From: Candidatus Nomurabacteria bacterium
GTDB taxonomy: Bacteria > Patescibacteriota > Minisyncoccia > Phycocordibacterales > UBA9973
NCBI GenBank assembly: GCA_023267245.1
Contig: JAHFNP010000007.1
Coordinates: 5,229-16,836, forward strand
DNA length: 11,608 bases
Direction of reading: 5' to 3'
The notes under the pieces are model-generated. The model did no database searches. It saw nothing but the letters and a program-made list of their open reading frames with translations, and was not told the origin of the DNA. The first letter of the stretch is position 1. Each line of letters starts with the position of its first letter. The position numbers and the translations under genes are program-made. Below are positions 1 to 4,056 of this stretch, piece by piece.

Positions 1-259
1 TAATACTGACTCGGTATGCCTTCGTACCGATAATATCGACTAAACGCTTTCTCATCGAAGCTACTCCTGACTCAGTAAAAGTCAGCGCCAAGATATTTTC
101 CGGCTTAATATCGGTCTGTTTTAAAATATTGGCGATCCTGAGAGTCAGTATCTGCGTCTTGCCTGTCCCCGGACCGGCGACAACCATAACCGGTCCCTCA
201 ATAGTATCAATCGCCTCCTTTTGAGCAGAATTAAGCTTTTTATAATATTCATCAAACAT
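1..259 (-). CDS. UvrD/PcrA-family superfamily 1 DNA helicase, N-terminal fragment
   Basis: Only the first 86 codons are in the window; the gene continues past base 1. The protein begins MFDEYYKKLNSAQKEAID. The segment LNSAQKEAI matches the Q-motif region that contacts adenine in SF1A helicases. Residues 28-35 (AGPGTGKT) are a Walker A ATP-binding loop, and the later TFTESGVASMRKRL resembles motif Ia, which contacts single-stranded DNA. The family (UvrD, PcrA, Rep) unwinds DNA 3' to 5' in nucleotide-excision and mismatch repair and in rescue of stalled replication. The ATG at 259 is the first in frame and sits 7 bp after the stop of the reverse transcriptase gene, so the two are probably on one transcript. 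The fragment cannot separate UvrD, PcrA and Rep, so no symbol is given. Confidence 0.88.
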   Translation of the reverse strand, partial: MFDEYYKKLNSAQKEAIDTIEGPVMVVAGPGTGKTQILTLRIANILKQTDIKPENILALTFTESGVASMRKRLVDIIGTKAYRVSI

Positions 260-266
260 ATCCGCA

Positions 267-1316
267 TTATACCTCAATTATAAACGGGGTGTCATTTGTA
301 ATTTTTTTCTTAAGCTTAAACCCATTTCCATGACTTAGCATGCCTAAATAAGATGATATGGCATTGGGCTTTAGATTTTTTACTAAATTCCTAAACATTC
401 TTCTCTTGGTCGCTCCTCTTAATACCCGATGTTTCGGGAAATGCACCCAGCCCAAAAAATCCACGCCAGAGGATATTGTTCTTATGTAAACCTTGTCCGG
501 ATGAAGATTAAGCTTTAACTGGTCTCTCAAAAATACATCGATATATCGAAGTAAATTATCTAGTTCAGTTTTGTCTTCGCTTAGAATCACAAAATCATCC
601 GCATATCTTATGTAATATTTCACCTTAAGTTTATGCTTCATAAATTGATCAAATTCATTCATGTAAATATTTACAAGGAGTTGAGAAGTTAAATTCCCGA
701 GTGGCAGACCTTTTTTCATATCAGCCATGGCGTAGATATGTTGAACACTCGGTGTTGAACATTTGGTTTCAAAACTGTCTATCACCTGCCCTAAAAGCCA
801 GAGCGTGTCTTTGTCAAAGAGATACTTTGACAATATTTCCTTTAAGATTTCGTGGTCGATCGAGGCGAAGAATTTGCGAATGTCGCATTTGAGCACCCAG
901 CATGTTTTGGTATTATTCTTGGAAACTTTTCGGAAGAAATACCGGAATAACTCCATCGCTTTGTGCGTACCCTTATCTAAACGACAGGAGTATGAATCAT
1001 AGATGAACTTCTTGTCGAAATACGGATACAGGATCCGGTAAATGGCGTGGTGGCAAAGACGGTCTTTGACACTGGCTTTGTGGATGTCTCTCGGTTTCGG
1101 GTCGTTTATTTTGAAGGCTTGATAATTGCTGTGCTTGTATGTTTTGTTTTTAAGATCAGCATGCAAAGAAAAAATATTGTCCATAAGATGTCTTTGAAAT
1201 TCTTGAATATCCAATCTGTTGCGTTTGTCATTTAAAAATTCCGGCCAGGCCTTGAGTAAATTTCCCAGAGAAATGATATTATCATACTTATGAGCAAAGA
1301 AAATTCCCATAGTCAT
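267..1316 (-). CDS. Diversity-generating retroelement reverse transcriptase
   Basis: Group II-like reverse transcriptase of 349 aa, the usual size for stand-alone DGR RTs. Motif A is LKCDIRKFFASIDH with catalytic D145. The catalytic YADD box is residues 238-241 in KYYIRYADDFVIL. The fourth RT motif is GLPLGNLTSQ (203-212): DGR enzymes carry (I/V/L)GxxxSQ here where group II intron RTs have QGxxxSP, and this is the best single diagnostic. GVDFLGW near residue 290 matches the end of the palm/start of thumb. There is no maturase or endonuclease domain. In known DGRs this enzyme, with Avd, copies the TR RNA into cDNA while misincorporating at adenines. Two ATGs (1316 and 1310) are possible; a run of ten Gs on this strand lies 7 nt upstream of the first, with no ordinary ribosome-binding site. 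The true start may be either. Confidence 0.96.
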   Translation of the reverse strand: MTMGIFFAHKYDNIISLGNLLKAWPEFLNDKRNRLDIQEFQRHLMDNIFSLHADLKNKTYKHSNYQAFKINDPKPRDIHKASVKDRLCHHAIYRILYPYFDKKFIYDSYSCRLDKGTHKAMELFRYFFRKVSKNNTKTCWVLKCDIRKFFASIDHEILKEILSKYLFDKDTLWLLGQVIDSFETKCSTPSVQHIYAMADMKKGLPLGNLTSQLLVNIYMNEFDQFMKHKLKVKYYIRYADDFVILSEDKTELDNLLRYIDVFLRDQLKLNLHPDKVYIRTISSGVDFLGWVHFPKHRVLRGATKRRMFRNLVKNLKPNAISSYLGMLSHGNGFKLKKKITNDTPFIIEV

Positions 1317-1323
1317 AATATTA

Positions 1324-1333
1324 CCCCCCCCCC
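1324..1333. repeat. Homopolymer tract C10 (G10 on minus strand) between the divergent avd and RT starts
   Basis: Ten consecutive C residues on the plus strand fill most of the 25-bp gap between the Avd-like start (TTG 1342, plus) and the RT start (ATG 1316, minus). Tracts of this length are prone to slippage in replication and to miscounting in sequencing. With eleven Cs, the plus-strand ATG at 1290 would read straight into the avd frame. Confidence 0.9.
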
Positions 1334-1341
1334 GAGCGTTT

Positions 1342-1716
1342 TTGCCAGTTTTAGAAAAGTTAAAAACCTTATACTTAGAATGGTATCGACATTATCAAAT
1401 CCTGCCCAAAGCTCATCGCCATACGCTTGGCCAAAGAATTGACGATCTCTTCGTTGAAACAATTGAATCTATTTCCGTGGCAACCTTTCTTGATAAATCA
1501 GAAAAACAGCCTTGGGTCAGGCTCGCTATACGGAAAATTGATACTATTAAGGTTCTCTTGATGATTCTTTGGGAAACAAAATCTTTAGACAATAAAAAAT
1601 ATATCGATTTATCCATCAAAATAGACGAGGTGGGCAAAATGCTTGGCGGTTGGAACGGACAGCTTGCAAAATCCATTCGACCTGCTCAGGATAAACAAAA
1701 CTCCCCCGCTAAATAG
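1342..1716 (+). CDS. avd: DGR accessory variability determinant (Avd-like four-helix bundle protein)
   Basis: A 124-aa, helix-rich, basic protein with the pattern of the Avd/four-helix-bundle family: PVLEKLKTLY at the N-terminus, then LPKAHRHTLGQRIDDLF (residues 21-37), a central WVRLAIRKIDTIKVLLMILWE, and LDNKKYIDLSIKIDEVGKML followed by GGW. In characterised DGRs, Avd forms a basic pentameric barrel that binds the RT and the template RNA and is required for mutagenic homing. It lies between RT and TR, as in many DGRs, but on the opposite strand to RT, TR and target. The start is a TTG preceded by the C10 tract; no ATG lies nearby in frame. A one-base longer tract would fuse it to an ATG at 1290 (start MSKENSHSHNIT), so the real N-terminus is uncertain. 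The stop codon lies inside the hairpin at 1701-1724. Confidence 0.8.
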   Translation: MPVLEKLKTLYLEWYRHYQILPKAHRHTLGQRIDDLFVETIESISVATFLDKSEKQPWVRLAIRKIDTIKVLLMILWETKSLDNKKYIDLSIKIDEVGKMLGGWNGQLAKSIRPAQDKQNSPAK

Positions 1717-1724
1717 CGAGGGAG
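1693..1724 (-). terminator. Hairpin with T-rich tail just downstream of the TR
   Basis: Stem CTCCC/GGGAG plus CGCTA/TAGCG with one C-A mismatch between them and a two-base central gap, at 1701-1724. Read on the minus strand it is followed by TTTTGTTTA, a weak intrinsic-terminator tail. It begins 13 nt 3' of the TR end and overlaps the last codons of avd. It could end or stabilise the TR RNA, or fold as part of the 3' spacer of the DGR RNA. If it terminates fully, RT would need its own promoter. Confidence 0.5.
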
Positions 1725-1736
1725 AAATGAAAATAG

Positions 1737-1836
1737 TTGCGAACACCAGCAAACCACCAATTGTCATTCCAGTCGTTGTCGTTGCGATTGACATTCACAT
1801 TGCGCTCGTCATTGAAGCGGTTGAACGTGGCAATTT
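1737..1836 (-). repeat. DGR template repeat (TR)
   Basis: This 100-nt segment aligns without gaps to 2202-2301 (constant offset of 465). On the sense (minus) strand it has 29 adenines; 21 differ in the VR, while none of the 71 other bases differ. In the VR frame it reads as Asn-rich codons (FNRFNDERNVNVNRNDNDW...), with nine AAY codons that can change widely without ever giving a stop. The 5' boundary is set by a non-adenine mismatch at 1837, the 3' boundary by one at 1736. The last 21 sense bases before the final AA lack adenine completely (TGGTGGTTTGCTGG...), so they form a mutation-proof anchor. It is non-coding in function: an RNA template copied by the RT. Confidence 0.96.
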
Positions 1837-2112
1837 GTACAAAATATCTTCTGTGCCACCATCTATCGAATACTCTCAAGATTGTATATAATTCGGCATC
1901 GTAATGCCCTGATATTTTGCACCAAGTATTCTTCATTTTTTGAAGTTCCCGCCTGCCATCGCCTGAGGCTCAGGCTTTGGCGGACAGGTCTGCAGACATC
2001 ACTCTATCTCAAACCTTAGTCGAAGATATTCTAAATGTATGGATACTGGTTTCGGTAGTGAGAAACCTTGATCGCTCACATATTTACCTATTCCCAAACG
2101 AAATTGTAACAT
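1837..2112 (-). other. Intergenic region upstream of the TR (possible DGR RNA leader)
   Basis: No recognisable gene. On the minus strand, 2112-1999 can be read as a 37-residue ORF (MLQFRLGIGKYVSDQG...) directly after the hairpin terminator, but nothing else supports it. Nearer the TR there is a five-pair hairpin GGCAT-TACG-ATGCC (1908-1895), then TATACAAT, a possible -10 element (1886-1881) about 45 nt before the TR, without a convincing -35. An open frame from ATG 1936 runs through the TR, but this follows from its stop-free AAY codons. Transcription of the TR RNA probably starts somewhere here. Confidence 0.4.
1948..1988. repeat. GC-rich imperfect inverted repeat
   Basis: The central near-palindrome GCCTGAG-G-CTCAGGC (1961-1975) is flanked by arms 1948-1958 and 1978-1988 that pair at 9 of 11 positions, one of them a G-T pair. 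It is much richer in GC than its surroundings. It resembles dispersed intergenic palindromes that I recall from Parcubacteria genomes, but only one copy lies in the window. Confidence 0.6.
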
Positions 2113-2146
2113 AAAAAAAACTTCCGTATCATTGATACGGAAGTTT
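2113..2146 (-). terminator. Strong hairpin with T8 tail downstream of the DGR target gene
   Basis: A perfect 13-bp stem, AAACTTCCGTATC and its complement, encloses a 3-nt loop (2118-2146). On the minus strand it is followed by eight Ts. It sits 52 nt after the target stop codon, which fits a rho-independent terminator. DGRs are also known to carry a hairpin/cruciform a short way 3' of the VR that helps target recognition, so the same element may serve both roles. A second, weaker imperfect hairpin (GTTCA...TGAAC outer, GGTC...GACC inner) lies at 2155-2185, between it and the stop codon. Confidence 0.75.
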
Positions 2147-2195
2147 AGAACAAAGTTCAAAGGGTCAAAAGAGACCAAAGTGAACAAAATATAAG

Positions 2196-2208
2196 AACTA
2201 CTTGCGAA
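2196..2208 (-). repeat. 13-bp motif at the VR 3' end, inverted copy A
   Basis: TTCGCAAGTAGTT on the minus strand covers the end of the VR and the target stop codon. The identical 13 bases occur on the plus strand at 2903-2915, in the 5' leader of the same gene. Confidence 0.75.
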
Positions 2209-2803
2209 CACCAGCAAACCACCAACCGTCACCCCAGTCGCGGCCGCGGCGAGAGACAACCACAAAGCGCTCGTCAGCGAAGCGGTCGAACGTGGCAAAA
2301 CACCACTTGCCATCTTTGTCTTTCCAATGAGTTCCGTTAGGATGCTCATCTGCAAAGGCAGGGTCGGCTTCGTTTACTGCGGCTTGTGAATATGGATCAG
2401 CAGGTTTTAATCCGCGCAATTCATATTCCTTGTCCAGCTCATCATCGCTAACTTGGCGACCAATTTTAAAGAAAACAACTTCTGTTTCTTCTCCTTCGCC
2501 TTTGGGCATTGCTTTGACAACACTATCATCCACATATTGATTCCTGCCGGTAACTTTCAAGGCTTCTTTAGCAGAACGATTGCGGTTTACTTTTACTGTG
2601 CGGACAATCATATCGGAGATTGCCTCAATGCGTTTGCGAATTACAGAAAGTAACTCATCTGTAAGTTTGGGATCACCCAGAACTTGTTGGACCAAATTGC
2701 TTGTAAGTTCTTTTTTATACTTCCGCAATTTTGCATCCAATAACTCTTTTACTTTACCGATTTGCCCATCGGTAATGGGTTCAATGGGGTTATGGGTTTC
2801 CAT
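2198..2803 (-). CDS. DGR target protein with C-terminal variable repeat
   Basis: A 201-aa protein whose C-terminal residues 168-201 are the VR. Residues 1-65 look helical and charged. The middle (about 66-165) contains RNRSAKEALKVTGRNQY, EVVFFKIGRQVSDDEL and NEADPAFADEHPNGTHWKD, a conserved-looking framework that I associate with CPR DGR targets. The C-terminus WCFATFDRFADER...WWFAGVRK has the aromatic/Gly pattern of C-type-lectin-like DGR variable domains. VR-encoded positions that differ from the TR are C168, F169, D173, A176, F180, V182, S184, R186, G187, R188, G191 and G193. There is no signal peptide, membrane helix or sorting motif, so it probably acts in the cytoplasm, perhaps as a binding protein; its ligand is unknown. 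ATG 2803 is about 125 nt downstream of the predicted transcription start, without a clear ribosome-binding site. Confidence 0.92.
   Translation of the reverse strand: METHNPIEPITDGQIGKVKELLDAKLRKYKKELTSNLVQQVLGDPKLTDELLSVIRKRIEAISDMIVRTVKVNRNRSAKEALKVTGRNQYVDDSVVKAMPKGEGEETEVVFFKIGRQVSDDELDKEYELRGLKPADPYSQAAVNEADPAFADEHPNGTHWKDKDGKWCFATFDRFADERFVVVSRRGRDWGDGWWFAGVRK
2202..2301 (-). repeat. DGR variable repeat (VR)
   Basis: Gap-free counterpart of the TR, with 79 of 100 bases identical. All 21 differences sit opposite TR adenines and change 12 codons: AAC to GAC, GCT from AAT, TTT, GTT, TCT, CGC twice, GGT twice, GGC from GAC, plus two codons at the 5' edge. The adenine-free 3' segment and following CGCAA are identical to the TR. 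Just beyond, VR reads GTAGTTC where TR reads CTATTTT, a distinct VR versus TR 3' flank, as expected for the initiation-of-mutagenic-homing site and its template counterpart. The target stop codon TAG lies right after the VR. Confidence 0.95.
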
Positions 2804-2853
2804 AGCGTCATAGATTTAGTTTTATTGCATCCCGCAATTAGGGCTAGACAATC

Positions 2854-2899
2854 GTCACAGCCAGGAAACATCAATGATTCGATACCTTTTGGCTGTGAC
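2854..2899. repeat. 10-bp inverted repeat in the target-gene leader
   Basis: GTCACAGCCA (2854-2863) and TGGCTGTGAC (2890-2899) are perfect complements around a 26-nt loop. The element lies between the predicted transcription start (near 2928) and the target ATG (2803). In RNA it would make a stable stem ending about 50 nt before the start codon; in DNA it could be a cruciform or an operator. It has no T tail, so it is not a terminator. Confidence 0.7.
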
Positions 2900-2902
2900 T
2901 AT

Positions 2903-2915
2903 TTCGCAAGTAGTT
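2903..2915 (+). repeat. 13-bp motif in the target-gene leader, inverted copy B
   Basis: TTCGCAAGTAGTT on the plus strand, exact inverted partner of the VR 3' end at 2196-2208. On the target mRNA it appears as the complement, so the 5' leader could pair with the stop-codon/VR 3' end of the same transcript. Confidence 0.7.
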
Positions 2916-2934
2916 TTATTAAAGAACCGCGAAA

Positions 2935-2964
2935 AGTATAACATAATAAATAGCTATTTGTCAA
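2935..2964 (-). promoter_or_regulatory. Promoter of the DGR target gene
   Basis: On the minus strand, a perfect -35 box TTGACA (2964-2959) is followed after 18 nt by TATACT (2940-2935), preceded by TG one base upstream (extended -10). Transcription would start near 2928 and give a leader of about 125 nt with the hairpin and the 13-nt motif. It is the best-looking promoter in the window. Confidence 0.75.
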
Positions 2965-3007
2965 GCAATAAAATGGCTTATTTTATAAGGTTTTAAGCTA
3001 ATTAGAT

Positions 3008-3208
3008 TTATGCGTTCTTTTTGTACGCAAGTTTAAAGGCGCTGTAAGCCAAAAATCCGCTGACAAGAAAGGCAACGACGCTTACGCCGCCGGGTATTTC
3101 CACACTGCCGATATTTACTTGCCAGCCGAGAATAGAACGGATAAGGTGCAGAACTGACATAAGTGAAAATATAATACCGATCGCCCAATTTAATGTTTTT
3201 TGATTCAT
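3008..3208 (-). CDS. Small two-helix membrane protein, function unknown
   Basis: A 66-aa hydrophobic protein. Residues about 8-28 (WAIGIIFSLMSVLHLIRSIL) and 44-62 (VSVVAFLVSGFLAYSAFKLA) form two membrane segments joined by a short outside loop, and the C-terminus is basic (YKKNA), so both ends are probably in the cytoplasm. I know similar short proteins from CPR genomes without an assigned role. It follows msrB by 14 bp on the same strand and could be part of that cluster, yet a promoter with a -10 box 6 nt before its ATG lies within the end of msrB, so it is probably also expressed on its own, as a leaderless mRNA. Confidence 0.75.
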   Translation of the reverse strand: MNQKTLNWAIGIIFSLMSVLHLIRSILGWQVNIGSVEIPGGVSVVAFLVSGFLAYSAFKLAYKKNA

Positions 3209-3214
3209 AGTTCT

Positions 3215-3242
3215 ATTTTAACTTATTTGTCTTTTTTATCAA
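3215..3242 (-). promoter_or_regulatory. Promoter of the small membrane protein gene (leaderless)
   Basis: On the minus strand TTGATA, 16 nt, TAAAAT, then AGAACT and the ATG at 3208. The -35 box lies in the last codons of msrB. The -10 box ends 6 nt before the start codon, so the mRNA would start at or next to the ATG. Confidence 0.45.
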
Positions 3243-3621
3243 AATCCAACGAGACGGAATTGATGCAAAATCTTTTACCTGTGGTCTCCTTCGGCCCGTC
3301 TGGGAAAATATGCCCCAAATGTCCGCCACAGCGGGCGCAGGTCACTTCCACTCGGCGCATGCCGAGAGTATCGTCTTCATGGAATTCTACCGCCCCAGGC
3401 AAGGCTTCATCAAAACTCGGCCAGCCGCAACCGGCGTCGTATTTGCGACTGGAATCAAAAAGCTCCGCCCCGCAGGCGCGGCAGCGATACATGCCTTTCT
3501 CAAAATTCTTGTCATATTGCCCTGAAAAAGGCCTCTCCGTCCCCTTCTCACGCAAGACATGATACGCCTCGGGCTCTAATTCCTTTTTCCACTCTTCTTC
3601 TGTTTTTATAATTTTATCCAT
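3223..3621 (-). CDS. msrB: Peptide-methionine (R)-S-oxide reductase MsrB
   Basis: A 132-aa stand-alone MsrB, which reduces the R-epimer of methionine sulfoxide in proteins, normally with thioredoxin as electron donor. Two CxxC pairs (C47/C50 in YRCRACG and C95/C98 in TCARCGGHLGH) match the structural zinc site. GCGWPSF is at 64-70. The catalytic cysteine is C119 in RFCINSVSLDF, present as Cys rather than Sec. C65 is in the position where many MsrBs have the resolving cysteine. The ATG at 3621 gives a normal N-terminus (MDKIIKTEEEWKKEL); the frame stays open to an ATG at 3675, but that extension lies over the ASCH gene and matches nothing in the family. The start overlaps the ASCH stop by 8 bp, suggesting translational coupling. 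No signal peptide, so it is cytoplasmic. Confidence 0.96.
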   Translation of the reverse strand: MDKIIKTEEEWKKELEPEAYHVLREKGTERPFSGQYDKNFEKGMYRCRACGAELFDSSRKYDAGCGWPSFDEALPGAVEFHEDDTLGMRRVEVTCARCGGHLGHIFPDGPKETTGKRFCINSVSLDFDKKDK

Positions 3622-4051
3622 TAATTTTAATTCTAGCAATATTTTCGAGGGTAATCCATGCCGCCATCGCCCCAAAGCCTTTCTTATTTATTTCAAAATG
3701 TTTTATCTTTGCCGGATTTTTAAGAAAAATTAGAAGGCAATATCTTTTGTCTTTGAATAATTTATAAAATTTATTTATATCATTCTTATTGATGCCGTCC
3801 GGCCTGCCGTATTTTATTAAAATATCTTTAACCTGTTTCGGCGCAAGGTCAGAAAAAGAAATGATCTTTTTTACTTCAGCCCTGATAGAAACTGGCTCGC
3901 CGGAATTTTTAAAATAGACGGTGTCCCCTTTTTCAATCTTACCCCAAGGCGCGCTTTTATTCTTGTACCAGCGCGATTCAATCGTCTTCTCGCCGGAAAT
4001 AATTTTCTCCAATAACCCCCACTCCTTTTTCATTATCGCAACATGGTGCAT
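3614..4051 (-). CDS. ASCH-domain protein, probable RNA/nucleotide-binding
   Basis: A 145-aa protein that is essentially one ASCH domain. GEKTIESRWYKNK (about 20-32) contains the ASCH signature GxKxxExR, and KIEKGDTVYFKNSGEPVSI follows as the expected beta segments of the PUA-like barrel; CLLIFL and KGFGAMAAWI are the later strands. ASCH proteins bind RNA or modified nucleosides, and one branch (YqfB) is an N4-acetylcytidine amidohydrolase, but the sequence alone does not show which activity this one has. The start may be ATG 4051 (MHHVAIMKKEW) or the sixth codon downstream, at 4033 (MKKEWGLLEK), which better fits the family as I know it. It lies 5 bp after the antiporter and overlaps msrB. 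Confidence 0.85.
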   Translation of the reverse strand: MHHVAIMKKEWGLLEKIISGEKTIESRWYKNKSAPWGKIEKGDTVYFKNSGEPVSIRAEVKKIISFSDLAPKQVKDILIKYGRPDGINKNDINKFYKLFKDKRYCLLIFLKNPAKIKHFEINKKGFGAMAAWITLENIARIKING

Positions 4052-4056
4052 AAGAC

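Noticed and set aside
701..1235. Three short plus-strand open frames inside the RT gene
   Set aside because: They are antisense shadows of a strongly supported RT gene and encode nothing recognisable.
267..1316. RT as part of a retron, group II intron or Abi-type defence system
   Set aside because: The LGxxxSQ motif, lack of maturase/endonuclease or Abi domains, and the adjacent avd and TR/VR pair identify a DGR.
1709..1936. Open frame on the minus strand through the TR, encoding an Asn-rich peptide with an ATG at 1936
   Set aside because: The frame is open because the TR is a copy of coding sequence with stop-free AAY codons. The segment is the non-coding RNA template, and the frame runs on into the terminator-like hairpin.
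1999..2355. 118-codon open frame on the minus strand overlapping the end of the target gene
   Set aside because: Most of it is an out-of-frame reading of the target gene and it crosses the strong hairpin terminator. Only the last 37 codons (from ATG 2112) lie outside, with no independent support.
2965..3007. Short AT-rich hairpin (CTTAT-AAA-ATAAG) after the small membrane protein gene as a terminator
   Set aside because: The stem is only five weak pairs and the T-rich tail is interrupted; not enough to call.
3622..3675. 18-residue N-terminal extension of MsrB
   Set aside because: It lies wholly within the ASCH gene; MsrB domains normally begin close to the MDKIIKTEEEWKKEL segment.
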